52,500 bases of DNA from an uncultured Pelagibacteraceae bacterium (GCA_902561075.1 CACEOC010000003.1:1-52500), one strand, 5' to 3'. Shown: positions 39,991 through 51,085, counted from the stretch's first letter. The notes: generated by a model from the sequence alone, not told the origin. Made by a program: numbers and translations.

Positions 39991-42510
39991 CGAGCCACAA
40001 CAGTGCTTATATTTTTTTTTAGAACCACAAAAGCATAATTCATTTCTTCCAATTTTTTTTCCAACAAGCCTAGGATCTATTTTTTTTCTTAAACTTTCAT
40101 TGTTATTTTTTTTCTCAACTCTTTGAACACTTAAATTTAATAAAATTGTTATTAAATCATTTTTTAATTTATTTAATAAATTTTCAAAAAGCGAGAATGC
40201 CTCCTTTTTGTATTCTATCAAGGGATCTCTGTTTCCATATGACCTAAGTCCTATAACTTGTCTAAGTTGTTCGAGGTACTGGATATGCCCTTTCCAATTT
40301 TGATCAATAATTTGTAAAAATATTCTTTTTTCTAGCTCAAAATTTTGCTTCTCTCCTAGGTATTTAATTCTTTCTAATTTTTTTATATTAAATTTGGATT
40401 TTATAGAGCTTTTAAAATCATCATCACTCATATTAATTATTTTACTTAACTCATCTTCATCAAATGATTTACCGAATATTTGTTTGAAACTATTTAAAAA
40501 ATTACTACCTTTTGGATCTGATTTAAATTTATTTTTGCTAAGAATTAAATTAATTAATATTTCCTCTAGAAAATCGTCAACATAATTGTTCTCTTCATTG
40601 TTTAAAATATTATTCCTTTGTGTAAATATAACTTGTCTTTGGTCATTAAGAACATTGTCAAATTTAAGAAGAGTTTTTCTTATATCAAAGTTTCTAGCCT
40701 CGACCTTTTGTTGTGCTCTTTCTAGCGCTTTATTGATCCATGGATGATCTATACTTTCACCATCTTTGAGACCAAGCTTTTTCAAAATTCCATCGAGAGA
40801 GTCTGATCCAAAAATTCGCATAAGGTCGTCTTCTAAACTTACAAAGAATATAGAAGATCCTTCATCCCCTTGTCGACCTGATCTTCCTCTTGCTTGATTA
40901 TCTACTCTTCTACTTTCTAGTCTTTCTGTCCCAATAACATATAATCCACCTAATTCCTTAATTACTTTTTTTTCCTCATTTAATTCGTTTTTTCCACCTA
41001 GCTTAATATCTACCCCTCTACCCGATATACTGGTGGTAATAATTACTGATCCCTTTTTTCCAGCATTTGCAATTATTTCAGCCTCTCGCTCGTGATTTTT
41101 TGCGTTGAGAACTAAATGTTTGATACCTTTTTTATCTAGTAACTCAGAATAGTGTTCGGATTTATTTATACTAGATGTGAAAACTAATGTTGGCTGACCA
41201 TTTCTATGTGTTTTATTAATTTTGTCTATTATCGATTGATCTTTTTCTTTTTGAGTACGAAAAATTAAATCATTGTAATCAATTCTTATCATCTTTTTAT
41301 TTGTAGGTATTGAAACTACAGATAATTTATAGATTTCAAAAAACTCCTCCGCTTCAGTTTGGGCTGTACCGGTGCAACCACATATTTTATCATATAGTTT
41401 AAAATAATTTTGGTAAGTTATAGATGCAAGTGTCTGGTTTTCCGCTTGTATCTCTAAATTTTCTTTTGCCTCAAGACTTTGATGGAGGCCATCACCGTAT
41501 CGTCTACCTGGTAGCTGCCTTCCTGTTTGCTCATCTATAATTATTATTTGATTATCTTTTACAATATAATCTTTACCATTTTGAAATAAATAATTTGCTC
41601 TAAGAGCTTGATTAACAAAATGGACTAAAGAAATATTTTCTGGATCATAAAAATTATTATTTTTTAGTATTCCCGCATTAGAAAATATTTTTTCAACGTT
41701 ATCAATTCCAGCGTTTGTCAATAAAATATTCTTATCTTTTTCATCAATTTCAAAATCAGTTGTTTTTAAAGATTTTATAAGTTTGTTAATTGCAACATAC
41801 TGATTAGTTTTATCCTCTGATTGTCCGCTTATAACTAGAGGAGTTCTTGCCTCATCTATTAAACAGGAGTCTATTTCATCAACTATTGCATAATTATGTC
41901 CTCTTTGAACCATAGATTGTAAATCATATTTCATATTATCTCTTAAGTAATCAAAACCTAACTCACTATTGGTTGCATAAGTAATATCACAACTATAGTT
42001 CTTTTTTCTTTCTTCATCTGATTGTCCAGCATTTATAAACCCACAAGTTAGACCAAGAAAATTATAAATTACTCCCATGTTCTCGCAGTCTCTTTTTGCA
42101 AGATAATCATTAACGGTAACAACGTGTACACCTTTACCTTTTAATGCATTTAAATATGCTGCTAAAACAATTGTGAGAGTTTTGCCTTCTCCAGTTTTCA
42201 TCTCTGCAATTTTTCCATCACACAAAACGTGCCCACCAATTAATTGAACGTCAAAATGTCTTTCCTTATTACATCTTTTCGAGGCTTCTCTTACCATTGC
42301 GAAACCAAGCGGCAGAATATTATCAAGACTTTCTCCATTAATAATTTTTTCCTTAAACAATTTTGTATTTTTTGGAAAATCACTTTTTTCAAAATTAGAT
42401 ACTTTATTTTCTAATTCATTTATCTTCAAAACCGTTTTTTGTATTTTTTCTAATTCTCTTTGATTGCCAGATTTTATAAATTTTGTGATAAAGTTTAATG
42501 GATTAATCAT
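39985..42510 (-). CDS. secA: preprotein translocase ATPase SecA
   Basis: Motor for post-translational export through SecYEG; 841 residues. It has Walker A MKTGEGKTL (about 98-106), the V-V-T-V-N-D-Y-L-A-K-R-D block, D-E-I-D-S-x-L-I-D-E-A-R-T-P-L-V-I-S-G (about 207-225), the second ATPase half with TGRQLPGRRYGDGLHQ, IITTSISGRGVDIKLG, and RQGDEGSSIFF. The C-terminal zinc tail is C-F-C-G-S-x-x-K-Y-K-H-C-C, used for SecB or lipid contact. It is a single copy of normal type. Confidence 0.96.
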   Translation of the reverse strand: MINPLNFITKFIKSGNQRELEKIQKTVLKINELENKVSNFEKSDFPKNTKLFKEKIINGESLDNILPLGFAMVREASKRCNKERHFDVQLIGGHVLCDGKIAEMKTGEGKTLTIVLAAYLNALKGKGVHVVTVNDYLAKRDCENMGVIYNFLGLTCGFINAGQSDEERKKNYSCDITYATNSELGFDYLRDNMKYDLQSMVQRGHNYAIVDEIDSCLIDEARTPLVISGQSEDKTNQYVAINKLIKSLKTTDFEIDEKDKNILLTNAGIDNVEKIFSNAGILKNNNFYDPENISLVHFVNQALRANYLFQNGKDYIVKDNQIIIIDEQTGRQLPGRRYGDGLHQSLEAKENLEIQAENQTLASITYQNYFKLYDKICGCTGTAQTEAEEFFEIYKLSVVSIPTNKKMIRIDYNDLIFRTQKEKDQSIIDKINKTHRNGQPTLVFTSSINKSEHYSELLDKKGIKHLVLNAKNHEREAEIIANAGKKGSVIITTSISGRGVDIKLGGKNELNEEKKVIKELGGLYVIGTERLESRRVDNQARGRSGRQGDEGSSIFFVSLEDDLMRIFGSDSLDGILKKLGLKDGESIDHPWINKALERAQQKVEARNFDIRKTLLKFDNVLNDQRQVIFTQRNNILNNEENNYVDDFLEEILINLILSKNKFKSDPKGSNFLNSFKQIFGKSFDEDELSKIINMSDDDFKSSIKSKFNIKKLERIKYLGEKQNFELEKRIFLQIIDQNWKGHIQYLEQLRQVIGLRSYGNRDPLIEYKKEAFSLFENLLNKLKNDLITILLNLSVQRVEKKNNNESLRKKIDPRLVGKKIGRNELCFCGSKKKYKHCCGSL

Positions 42511-42574
42511 TTATTTTTTTTGTATAATTTGTTGCTATAATTTATATAGTTATTAAAAATAAAATTTAAACAAT

Positions 42575-43876
42575 ATGAGTATAAACATAAATAATTTTTT
42601 CAATTTTCAAAATAAAAACTCTAAAATTGGGGATTTTCAGGATCTAGAACATTTAGATGGTGTCTCAGTTTCAACAATTTCTGCAGGATTGTATAATCTT
42701 AAGAGAGATGATCTGGTTATGTTTTATTTTAGAGATGGCGCTAATCATGCAAGTGTTTTTACACAATCTAAAATTGTTTCCGAAAACATAAAATGGAACT
42801 TAAGTATTAAATCAAAAAAAATTAGAGCCTTATTAATTAACACAAGAAATGCAAATTCATTTACGGGCAAAGAGGGTTATAAGGGGCTTAAAATAATTGC
42901 TGATAAATTAAGTGCTGAGCTAACATTAAAACAAAAGTCTGATGAAGAAAAACCAAACATAATTAAAAGTAATGAAATTTTGTTTGCTTGCACTGGAACT
43001 ATAGGTGAAAAATTCCCTGCTGAAAAAATTACTTCAAATATTAACAGGTTAATACAAAATATTAAATATACACAAAACAAATATATCTGGATTAAAGCAG
43101 CGATGGGTATATTAACAACCGATTTAAAGCCTAAAATGACAATGGAGGTATGCAAAATAGGTAGCACTAACGTAAAAATTTTTGGTATTGCTAAGGGATC
43201 TGGAATGATACAACCCAATCTTGCTACTACTTTAGGATTTGTTTTTACAGATGCAAAATTATCTTCAGGTCTATTAAAAAAACTTTTAAAAAAAAATATT
43301 ATAAACACATTCAATGCTATTTCATGCGATAGCGATACCAGCACTAATGATATGGTATCTATTTTTTCAACATCAAAAGCTAACAATTCAGAAATTAAAA
43401 ATATTAACGATCCCAAGCTTTCAGAATTTCAAGAAAAATTAAATTTGGTCTTACTTAACCTAGCAAAGAGAGTTGTTGCTGATGGTGAAGGGGCTTCAAA
43501 ATTTATTACTATAAAAGTTTTAAATTGCAGAAAAGATGAAGACGCAAAAAAAATTGCTTTTTCAATTGCTAATTCTCCGCTTGTAAAAACAGCTATTACT
43601 GGTGAAGATCCAAATTGGGGAAGAATTATAATGGCTATAGGCAAAGCGAATATTAAACTTAACACAAAGTTATTAAATCTTGAAATTGGAAACTTTAAGA
43701 TAATTGAAAAAGGCGAACTAATTAAAAACTTTGATGAAAACATTATAAAAGAATATATGAAACAAGATAAAATTGATATTCAAGTCGATCTAAGTGTAGG
43801 AAATAAAAACTTTACAGCTTTCACAATGGACTTGACAAAAAAGTATATAGATATTAACTCAGATTACAGATCGTAA
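42575..43876 (+). CDS. argJ: bifunctional glutamate N-acetyltransferase / amino-acid acetyltransferase
   Basis: Transfers acetyl from acetylornithine to glutamate, cycling arginine synthesis with ArgD and ArgF from this window. The 433-residue precursor self-cleaves before the Thr in L-A-T-T-L-G-F-V-F-T-D-A (about 220-231; usual ATML). Other motifs: ACTGTIGEKFPAEKI (oxyanion loop), N-T-R-N-A-N-S-F-T-G (about 90-99), SCDSDTSTNDMV and TGEDPNWGRI-I-M-A-I-G. It starts 64 bp from divergent secA. Confidence 0.93.
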   Translation: MSININNFFNFQNKNSKIGDFQDLEHLDGVSVSTISAGLYNLKRDDLVMFYFRDGANHASVFTQSKIVSENIKWNLSIKSKKIRALLINTRNANSFTGKEGYKGLKIIADKLSAELTLKQKSDEEKPNIIKSNEILFACTGTIGEKFPAEKITSNINRLIQNIKYTQNKYIWIKAAMGILTTDLKPKMTMEVCKIGSTNVKIFGIAKGSGMIQPNLATTLGFVFTDAKLSSGLLKKLLKKNIINTFNAISCDSDTSTNDMVSIFSTSKANNSEIKNINDPKLSEFQEKLNLVLLNLAKRVVADGEGASKFITIKVLNCRKDEDAKKIAFSIANSPLVKTAITGEDPNWGRIIMAIGKANIKLNTKLLNLEIGNFKIIEKGELIKNFDENIIKEYMKQDKIDIQVDLSVGNKNFTAFTMDLTKKYIDINSDYRS

Positions 43877-43904
43877 TATTAATAGTAAATAAATTTAAAA
43901 GTTT

Positions 43905-44339
43905 ATGATAAAGTATAAAATACAATGCGGTGATTGCGAATTTATTTTTAATAGTTGGTTTGCTTCTTCAGAGGACTTTGAAAAGATAAAGAAATCTAAT
44001 TTACTTAATTGTAGTATGTGCAATTCATTAAATGTAGATAAATCTTTAATGGCTCCAAACTTAAGTAAAACAAAAAAAAATCAAGCTGATACTAAAATGC
44101 AACAAATAAATGAAATTAGAAAAAATTTGAAAAAGTATCAAAAGTTTATTGAAAAAAATTATAGCTATGTGGGAAATGATTTTGCTTATGAGGCTAGAAC
44201 AATTCATTATAACAATAAAAAAAATAACAAACTTAAAAAAGGTATATTTGGAAACGCATCAAAAAAAGAAATTGAAGAACTTAAAGATGAAGGAATTGAA
44301 ACAGAAACCATTCCATGGATAACTAATAAAGAAAATTAG
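43905..44339 (+). CDS. DUF1178 family protein
   Basis: A 144-residue protein with an N-terminal zinc-ribbon-like part (I-Q-C-G-D-C-E-F-I-F-N-S-W-F-x-S-S-x-D-F near 7-27, then L-N-C-S-M-C-N-S near 35-42). A middle V-G-x-D-F-A-Y-E-A-R segment follows, then G-I-F-G-N-A and E-G-I-E-T-x-x-I-P-W. This is the DUF1178 pattern common in Alpha- and Betaproteobacteria. Function unknown. It is convergent with ubiG (4-nt overlap). Confidence 0.83.
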   Translation: MIKYKIQCGDCEFIFNSWFASSEDFEKIKKSNLLNCSMCNSLNVDKSLMAPNLSKTKKNQADTKMQQINEIRKNLKKYQKFIEKNYSYVGNDFAYEARTIHYNNKKNNKLKKGIFGNASKKEIEELKDEGIETETIPWITNKEN

Positions 44340-45070
44340 TTTTTATAAAACTCTGCGATATAATTTACAGATTTGTCATTACTTAATAGAAATTTATTTT
44401 TTAATGGATTAAATTTTACTCCCTCAATTTTATTAAGATATAAGGAATTTTTTTTTCCTATATTTATAAGTTTATCAGGCTCAACAAATTGATTCCAGTC
44501 GTGAGTTCCAATTGGTAACCATCTCAATATATATTCAGCTCCTACAATAGCCATAACATAAGATTTAAGTGTTTTGTTAATTGTTGCAATAAACATAATA
44601 CCATCATTTTTAAGTAATTTTGCAGTCTTTGATATAAATAAATCTATATCATTAACGTGCTCAACTACTTCCATATTAAGAATTACATCAAATTTTTTTT
44701 TTGTTTTAAAACTTTCCGGTGATGAATGAAAATAATTTATTTTAAGTTTAGTTTTCAACAACCTAGCTTTAGCTACTTTGATATTTTTATCAGAGGCATC
44801 TATCCCAGTAACCTCAGCTCCCAACCTTGACATGGGCTCACTTAATAATCCACCCCCACAACCAATATCTAAAATATTAAGTTTTTTTAGTGGCTTATTG
44901 ATATCATTAACCCCAAATTTTTTTGATATACTATCTCTTATATATTTAATTCTTACAGGATTAAATTTATGCAAAGGCTTGAATTTACCATCTGGTTTCC
45001 ACCATTCTTCAGCAATTTTTGAGAATTTTTCTATTTCCTCGTTTTTAATTGTTGTTCTTTTCATTGACAA
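44336..45070 (-). CDS. ubiG: 3-demethylubiquinol 3-O-methyltransferase
   Basis: SAM-dependent O-methyltransferase of ubiquinone synthesis; 244 residues. It has the family start F-x-x-I-A-E-E-W-W-K-P-D-G-K-F-K-P-L-H-K-F-N-P-V-R (in outline, about 17-40), SAM motif I LDIGCGGGLLSEPMSRLG (about 70-87), D in TGIDASDKNI, and N-M-E-V-V-E-H-V. The C-terminal P-x-G-T-H-D-W-N-Q-F-V-E-P matches. It is divergent from lysC, the usual alphaproteobacterial neighbour. Confidence 0.93.
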   Translation of the reverse strand: MSMKRTTIKNEEIEKFSKIAEEWWKPDGKFKPLHKFNPVRIKYIRDSISKKFGVNDINKPLKKLNILDIGCGGGLLSEPMSRLGAEVTGIDASDKNIKVAKARLLKTKLKINYFHSSPESFKTKKKFDVILNMEVVEHVNDIDLFISKTAKLLKNDGIMFIATINKTLKSYVMAIVGAEYILRWLPIGTHDWNQFVEPDKLINIGKKNSLYLNKIEGVKFNPLKNKFLLSNDKSVNYIAEFYKN

Positions 45071-45128
45071 CTGACATTATTATTTAGATATATTTTATCA
45101 ATATTTAAATTTAAATAAAATTTAATCA

Positions 45129-46343
45129 ATGAAAATTGTGGTTTTAAAATTTGGGGGAACATCTGTAGGTACCATAAGTAGAATTAAAAAAGTAAGTAAA
45201 ATTATACTAAGCTTTAAAAAAAAAAAGTATAAAGTAATTGTTGTCACATCTGCCATGAGTGGTATGACAAATAACTTAATAAAAAAAAGTTTAAAAATAT
45301 CAAAAAGTTTTGACCCTATAGAATATGATGTCCTTGTTTCCTCAGGCGAGCAAATTTCATGTGCATTAATTTCTGGTCAACTCAAAAGTTTAGGTCATAA
45401 ATCGCGTTCATTTTTAGGTTGGCAGGTACCTATTATTACAGATAATAACCATACCAATGCAAAAATAGACTTTGTAAATGTCCGAAATATTAAAAAAATA
45501 TTATCTAAAGGAATTATTCCAATAGTTGCTGGCTTTCAGGGAATAACAAAGAACGGTGAGGTTAGCACTTTAGGAAGAGGTGCATCGGATTACACTGCAA
45601 TTACATTAGCAAAATATTTCAATGCTGAAAAATGTGTAATTTTTACGGATGTTGATGGAGTGATGACCACAGATCCAAGAAATTATAAAAAAGCAAAAAA
45701 AATTAAAACAATTTCATATGAGGAAATGTTAGAGATGTCATCCCTAGGATCAAAGGTAATGCAGTCAAATTCAGTCCAAGAGGCAAGACTAAATAGAACT
45801 GATGTTTTAGTTAAATCCTCTTTTAAAGAAAGCGAAGGAACGTTAATAACAAAAAGAAAAAAAATTAAAAATCACAAGATTATTACTGGAATTTCCTCTA
45901 CAAAAAATGATGCAAAAATTACATTAGTTGGCGTTAAAGATAAACCAGGTGTAGCAGCGGCAATATTTAAACCTTTATCAAAAAATAATATAAATGTTGA
46001 TATGGTTGTTCAAAATATTTCTGCAGACAAAAAAGAAACTGATGTAACATTTACTATTAAAAATGAGAATACTATAAAGACGGTTAATTTAATAAAAAAT
46101 AACAAAGAATTCAAATATGATAAAATTCTAATTGATAAGAACGTATCAAAACTATCAATAATAGGAGTTGGCATGATTACTACTCCTGGTGTAACATATA
46201 GAATGTTTCAAGCTTTAAGTAAAAATAAAATAAACATACTTGTTATTTCAACTTCTGAAATAAAAATTTCTGTTCTTATAAAGCAATCAAATTTAAAAAA
46301 AGGTATTGAAGCGTTACACAAAGAGTTTAATTTAGATAACTAA
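45129..46343 (+). CDS. lysC: aspartate kinase
   Basis: First step of Lys/Thr/Met synthesis, 404 residues. It has K-F-G-G-T-S-V-G (about 7-14), [13 protein letters not shown] in [38 protein letters not shown], and [10 protein letters not shown]. Two C-terminal ACT domains (about 265-400) contain [14 protein letters not shown] and [16 protein letters not shown], for feedback control. It is followed by ispG after 1 bp, where ptsP often stands in other Alphaproteobacteria. Confidence 0.94.
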   Translation: MKIVVLKFGGTSVGTISRIKKVSKIILSFKKKKYKVIVVTSAMSGMTNNLIKKSLKISKSFDPIEYDVLVSSGEQISCALISGQLKSLGHKSRSFLGWQVPIITDNNHTNAKIDFVNVRNIKKILSKGIIPIVAGFQGITKNGEVSTLGRGASDYTAITLAKYFNAEKCVIFTDVDGVMTTDPRNYKKAKKIKTISYEEMLEMSSLGSKVMQSNSVQEARLNRTDVLVKSSFKESEGTLITKRKKIKNHKIITGISSTKNDAKITLVGVKDKPGVAAAIFKPLSKNNINVDMVVQNISADKKETDVTFTIKNENTIKTVNLIKNNKEFKYDKILIDKNVSKLSIIGVGMITTPGVTYRMFQALSKNKINILVISTSEIKISVLIKQSNLKKGIEALHKEFNLDN

Positions 46344-46344
46344 A

Positions 46345-47445
46345 ATGAGTATTAGACCTTTTAGAGATATTAACAGAAATCAAACTAAAGAAATCAAAGT
46401 TGGAGACGTATTAATTGGGGATAAGAATCCTATTTCTGTTCAATCCATGACTAACACTCTTACAACTGATGTAAAAGCAACTATTAAACAAATTGATCAA
46501 ATAATTGAAAAAGGAGGAGATCTAGTTCGAGTTTCTGTTCCTGACAAAGATAGTAGCAAAGCTCTAAAAGAAATAACGAGACATTCTTCTATTCCTATTA
46601 TTGCGGATGTACACTATCATTACAAGAGAGCCTTAGAGGCAGCTGATAATGGAGCAAAATGTTTAAGAATAAACCCTGGGAATATAGGAGACAAAAATAA
46701 GATTAAGGAAATAATTAAAGCAGCAAAAAATAATGATTGTGCAATAAGAGTTGGTGTTAATGCGGGATCACTAGAGAGTGAATTGCTAGAGAAATATAAA
46801 GAGCCTTGCCCCGAAGCCCTTGTTGATAGTGCTTTAAGAAATATAAAAATTCTTGAAGATGAGGATTTTTTTAATTTAAAAGTAAGTGTCAAATCATCAG
46901 ATGTATTTCTTTCAGTGAATGCGTACCGACAATTATCGAAAAAAACAAATTATCCTTTACATTTAGGAATTACCGAGTCCGGTAGTTTCATCCCTGGTAG
47001 TATTAAATCTTCTATTGGGCTAGGTATTCTTTTAATGGAGGGAATTGGTGACACTATAAGAATATCATTATCTGATGAACCTTATAAAGAAATTGAAATT
47101 GGAAACGAGATTTTAAAATCCTTAAATTTAAGAAATAGGGGAGTAAAAATTATCTCCTGCCCCTCGTGCGCAAGACAAGGTTTCGAGGTTATTAATACTG
47201 TTAAAATTCTTGAAAAAAAACTATCTCATATTAAAACACCAATAACATTGTCTATAATAGGCTGTGTTGTAAATGGTCCTGGGGAAGCCTCTCAAACAGA
47301 TATTGGATTAACCGGCGGTGGCAAAGACAGTAGCATGCTTTATCTGAATGGAATTCAACAAAACAAAATCTCAAATAAAGAGATTATATCAAAAATTGTA
47401 GAATTAGTTGAAAAAAAAGCAGCAGAATTAGAAAATCAAACATGA
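46345..47445 (+). CDS. ispG: 4-hydroxy-3-methylbut-2-en-1-yl diphosphate synthase
   Basis: [4Fe-4S] enzyme of the MEP isoprenoid pathway, 366 residues. [15 protein letters not shown] near the start, [32 protein letters not shown], and the cluster Cys residues in I-S-C-P-S-C-A-R (about 271-278) and [12 protein letters not shown] (about 305-316) are present. It overlaps prfA by 4 nt. Length is that of the short bacterial form. Confidence 0.95.
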   Translation: MSIRPFRDINRNQTKEIKVGDVLIGDKNPISVQSMTNTLTTDVKATIKQIDQIIEKGGDLVRVSVPDKDSSKALKEITRHSSIPIIADVHYHYKRALEAADNGAKCLRINPGNIGDKNKIKEIIKAAKNNDCAIRVGVNAGSLESELLEKYKEPCPEALVDSALRNIKILEDEDFFNLKVSVKSSDVFLSVNAYRQLSKKTNYPLHLGITESGSFIPGSIKSSIGLGILLMEGIGDTIRISLSDEPYKEIEIGNEILKSLNLRNRGVKIISCPSCARQGFEVINTVKILEKKLSHIKTPITLSIIGCVVNGPGEASQTDIGLTGGGKDSSMLYLNGIQQNKISNKEIISKIVELVEKKAAELENQT

Positions 47446-48515
47446 TCCCTTTGAGTAAAGTTGAAGAATTAATTTTAAAACATGCTAGTTTAGAAAGAGA
47501 ATTATCATCTAATACAGTTGAAAAAAATAAATTTGCACAAAAATCAAAAGAGTATGCTGATCTTAATGAAATTATTGAGATAGCAAATTTATATAAAAAC
47601 TTCGAAAAAAACAAAAATGAACTAGAAAATATAATCAATGAAACTAAAAGTGAGACAGAAATGAAAGATCTAGCTAAATTAGAGCTGAGCAACTTGATCA
47701 ATGAAAATAAGAATCATGAAAAAAAACTTAAAATATTTTTATTACCCAAGGATGAAGCAGATAGTAAAAATGCAATAATGGAAATTAGAGCAGGTACAGG
47801 AGGATTAGAAGCAAGTTTATTTGCTGGTGATTTATATAAAATGTATGAAAAAATATGTAATAAAAAAAAATGGTCTGTTGAATTAATAAGCATTTCTAAA
47901 AGTGAAGCAGGCGGACTTAAAGAGGTAATTTCTTTAATTAAAGGAAAAAATATCTATTCATCTTTAAAGTATGAAAGTGGAGTGCATAGAGTTCAAAGAG
48001 TTCCAGATACAGAGACGCAGGGTCGAGTACACACTTCTGCTGCAACTGTAGCAGTATTACCTGAAGCCGAAGATGTTGATGTAAAAATAGATGAAAAAGA
48101 TCTTAGAATTGATGTTTTTAGAAGTAGTGGCCCGGGAGGACAGAGTGTAAACACTACTGATAGCGCCGTAAGAATTACTCATTTACCTACAGGTATAGTT
48201 GTAAGTCAACAAGATGAAAAATCACAAATTCGAAATAAAGAGAAAGGACTTAAAATTTTGAGATCAAGAATATATGAATATGAAAGAAAAAAATTAGATG
48301 ATGAGCGTTCCAAATATAGAAAAAGTAAAATTGGAACAGGGGATAGATCTGAGAGAATAAGAACCTATAATTATCCACAAGGAAGAATTACTGACCATAG
48401 AATAAATTTAACACTACACAAATTAGATGAATTTATGGAGGGAGAAATATTTGATGAGTTGGTAGAAAATCTCGTACTCAGATCACAAGAGGAAGAAATC
48501 AATCAACTTGTATAA
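47442..48515 (+). CDS. prfA: peptide chain release factor 1
   Basis: Terminates translation at UAA and UAG; 357 residues. It has [18 protein letters not shown] (about 109-126), the peptidyl-hydrolysis motif S-G-P-G-G-Q-S-V-N (GGQ near 232-234), and a P-x-T anticodon-like element in [23 protein letters not shown]. No frameshift site, as expected for RF1. It is directly followed by prmC, its methyltransferase. Confidence 0.95.
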   Translation: MIPLSKVEELILKHASLERELSSNTVEKNKFAQKSKEYADLNEIIEIANLYKNFEKNKNELENIINETKSETEMKDLAKLELSNLINENKNHEKKLKIFLLPKDEADSKNAIMEIRAGTGGLEASLFAGDLYKMYEKICNKKKWSVELISISKSEAGGLKEVISLIKGKNIYSSLKYESGVHRVQRVPDTETQGRVHTSAATVAVLPEAEDVDVKIDEKDLRIDVFRSSGPGGQSVNTTDSAVRITHLPTGIVVSQQDEKSQIRNKEKGLKILRSRIYEYERKKLDDERSKYRKSKIGTGDRSERIRTYNYPQGRITDHRINLTLHKLDEFMEGEIFDELVENLVLRSQEEEINQLV

Positions 48516-49358
48516 ATGAAATATATTGAAATTCTTAAAAAAGCTCAACAAGATTTAATTAAAAATTCAATTATAAATCCTTCTTTAGATGCTGAGCTGA
48601 TTTTATCTAATATTTTAAAAATTAAACGAGATAATCTATTATTAAATTTACAAAATAATGTAAGCAATAAACAATTAAAATTATTCAATTTTCAGATTGA
48701 GCAAAGGAAAAAAAACCTACCGGTTGCTTATATTTTAAAGTATAAGCATTTTTGGAAAAGCAAATTTTATGTAAATGAATCTGTTTTAATTCCAAGACCA
48801 GCTACAGAACTAATAGTCGAAAATGTGCTAAAAAAAGTACCAAAAAATCAAAGTTTAAAATTTTTAGACATTGGAACTGGATCTGGATGTATATTAATAT
48901 CCATTTTATTGGAGAGACCTAAAAGTACAGGAATAGGTATTGATATATCTCAATCCGCAATTAAAGTAGCTAAATATAATGCAAAAATGCAACAATTAAA
49001 AAATAGAATTAAATTTATTAATTCTGATGTTGACAAATTTTTTTCTTATAAATATGATATTATTGTATCAAATCCACCTTATATAAATAAATTCAATTAC
49101 AGAAATTTACAAAAGGATGTTAAGGATTATGAGCCAAAAGTTGCTCTTTATGGTGGTTTATATGGTATTTCAATGATTAGAAAAGTAATAAAAAAAAGCT
49201 CAAAACTTTTAAAAAGAAATGGTAGCTTAGTCCTTGAGATAGATAATCAAATTTTAAGAGAAACTAACGAATTACTTAAAAAATATAATTTTTATATTAA
49301 TGATATTTCAAAAGACTTGATGAATAAATATAGATGTATATTTAGCACCAAATACTAG
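48516..49358 (+). CDS. prmC: release factor glutamine methyltransferase
   Basis: Methylates the Gln of the GGQ motif in release factors; 280 residues. It has the R-x-x-x-x-P-V-A-Y-I-L segment (about 67-76), VLIPRPATELIVE (about 91-103), SAM motif LDIGTGSGCILISILL (about 117-132) and the catalytic S-N-P-P-Y-I (about 186-191). The ATG follows the prfA stop with no gap, so the enzyme and its substrate are co-produced. Confidence 0.95.
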   Translation: MKYIEILKKAQQDLIKNSIINPSLDAELILSNILKIKRDNLLLNLQNNVSNKQLKLFNFQIEQRKKNLPVAYILKYKHFWKSKFYVNESVLIPRPATELIVENVLKKVPKNQSLKFLDIGTGSGCILISILLERPKSTGIGIDISQSAIKVAKYNAKMQQLKNRIKFINSDVDKFFSYKYDIIVSNPPYINKFNYRNLQKDVKDYEPKVALYGGLYGISMIRKVIKKSSKLLKRNGSLVLEIDNQILRETNELLKKYNFYINDISKDLMNKYRCIFSTKY

Positions 49359-49362
49359 TTAT

Positions 49363-49731
49363 ATGAGAAACTTTAAAAATAATTATAAAAAAAATAGATT
49401 TAGAAATAATTCAGAAAGAATTTTTAAACGTAACGGAAGTAATAAATCATTTCAATCAAATTATAACGAGTTAATAGACAACAAAAGAAAAAAAATTAAC
49501 AAAAACTTCAATCCTCTAAAACTTATAGAAAAATATACTGAATTAGCGAAAGAAGCTTTATCTAATGGAGATAAAATTTTGTCAGAAAATTACCTTCAAC
49601 ATGCCGACCATTTTGTAAGAATCTGCGATAAACAAAATTCAGATAAGATAAATAATGAAATGCATGCATCTCAATCTAATTTAAATAAAGTTAGTGAAGA
49701 AACTGAAAAGCAAGAAATAGATTTAAATTAA
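49363..49731 (+). CDS. DUF4167 family protein
   Basis: A 122-residue protein with an Asn/Arg/Lys-rich N-terminus (about 1-45) and the DUF4167 core L-I-E-K-Y-T-E-L-A-K-E-A-L-S-N-G-D-K-I-L-S-E-N-Y-L-Q-H-A-D-H-F-V-R-I (about 53-86). The family sits next to prmC in many Alphaproteobacteria. Function unknown; the basic tail suggests RNA or ribosome association, which is a guess. It is convergent with the peptidase gene. Confidence 0.88.
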   Translation: MRNFKNNYKKNRFRNNSERIFKRNGSNKSFQSNYNELIDNKRKKINKNFNPLKLIEKYTELAKEALSNGDKILSENYLQHADHFVRICDKQNSDKINNEMHASQSNLNKVSEETEKQEIDLN

Positions 49732-49735
49732 ATCT

Positions 49736-51031
49736 TTAGCTATTGTAAATAAGATCTGACTTGAGTATTTCTATCTTCATTTTTTCAACTTCAAATTTTT
49801 TTCTTTCCTCACCCAAAAGTGTTTTTCCTGAAGGTAATTTTAATGTTTGCGAATTAATTTTTTTTCCATTTTCGATTACTTCATAATGAAGATGGGGGCC
49901 AGTAGACATACCAGTTGATCCAACGTATCCAATAATTTGACCTTGTTTTACTCTTACACCTTTTTTTATACCTCTACCAAATTTAGAAAGGTGAGCATAC
50001 ACAGTAGTATAAGTAGAGTTATGTTTTATTTTAATACAATTTCCCCCTCCACCACACCAAGAGGATTTTATTACTTTCCCGTCACCTGATGCCATAATAG
50101 GTGTTCCCATTGGTGCTGCAAAGTCAGTGCCCTTATGCATTTTATTAAAACCTAGAATTGGATGTTTCCTCATTCCAAAACTTGAGGATAACCTTGCACC
50201 ATTGATTGGAGTCTTCATTAAAGTTTTTTTTACACTCTGACCTCGTTCATCAAAGTAGTCTGTCATATCTTTAGATTTAAATTTATATAAAGGATATTCT
50301 TTTCCTTGAAGATTCAGTTTCGCAAATATTATTTCGCCATTTTTGATAAATGTATTCTTACTATCATGATACTGTTCATAAACAATTTGAAAGCTATCAT
50401 TTTTCCAAATATCTCTTTGAAAATCAAATTGAAATCCATAAAGTCTTGCAAATTCAATTATTATTTCTATAGGTATTTCAGTTTCTATACCTGATGCATA
50501 TAAACTTTTTGTAATTATAGACTCCTTATAAAATAATTTTTTTTTAAGATTTCTCTCAATCTCTTTAAAACTAAAGTTATTTTCTGATAAATTTCTTGCA
50601 ATTACAAGATTCTTACTTTTCGTTAATTCTATAGATATTTTTTTAGTTGTTACTGGTCTTTTTCTGTCAATGCTAAACTCTATTACTTGATTTTCGTATA
50701 CCCTTAATTTTTTTTTGTTTAATTTAAAGCTCTTTATTATCAATTCTATTTCATTTGTAGGCAAATCTAAATTTTTCAAAATTTTTTCAAAATTATCTCC
50801 TGGTTTGACCACATATTTAATATTTTCTTGTCTAGGATTAAAACTATTTAGAGTTGCAATTGCAGTTTTCTTTAAATAAATATTAGAAATTAGTTTTTGA
50901 AACGCATCATTTTCTTTTTTTTTATAAGCGCTGTAAAAGCTATTAAATATAATTCCTGTTGATATGATTGAAACGAGGAATATTAAGTTTGTATATTTTC
51001 TAAAAAGGCTAGAAATTTTTTTTTTGTTCAT
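49736..51031 (-). CDS. M23 family (LytM) murein endopeptidase
   Basis: Envelope-anchored zinc peptidase, 431 residues, likely cutting peptidoglycan crosslinks. An N-terminal membrane helix (about 15-35) is followed by a LysM/OapA-like region (about 70-200; YVVKPGDNFEKIL). The C-terminal M23 domain shows the first ligands in K-M-H-K-G-T-D-F-A-A-P (about 291-301), Y-A-H-L-S-K-F, and the HxH-type pair in G-P-H-L-H-Y-E (about 376-382). All zinc residues seem present, so it should be active. It resembles MepM. Confidence 0.9.
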   Translation of the reverse strand: MNKKKISSLFRKYTNLIFLVSIISTGIIFNSFYSAYKKKENDAFQKLISNIYLKKTAIATLNSFNPRQENIKYVVKPGDNFEKILKNLDLPTNEIELIIKSFKLNKKKLRVYENQVIEFSIDRKRPVTTKKISIELTKSKNLVIARNLSENNFSFKEIERNLKKKLFYKESIITKSLYASGIETEIPIEIIIEFARLYGFQFDFQRDIWKNDSFQIVYEQYHDSKNTFIKNGEIIFAKLNLQGKEYPLYKFKSKDMTDYFDERGQSVKKTLMKTPINGARLSSSFGMRKHPILGFNKMHKGTDFAAPMGTPIMASGDGKVIKSSWCGGGGNCIKIKHNSTYTTVYAHLSKFGRGIKKGVRVKQGQIIGYVGSTGMSTGPHLHYEVIENGKKINSQTLKLPSGKTLLGEERKKFEVEKMKIEILKSDLIYNS

Positions 51032-51085
51032 TCTAAAAGTATCGATTTTACTGACTTTTTAACACATTTTTTAAAATCTAATAGC

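Noticed and set aside
42877-43416. Long minus-strand open frame inside argJ
   Set aside because: It is an antisense shadow of the clearly conserved argJ frame; no family features or start signals.
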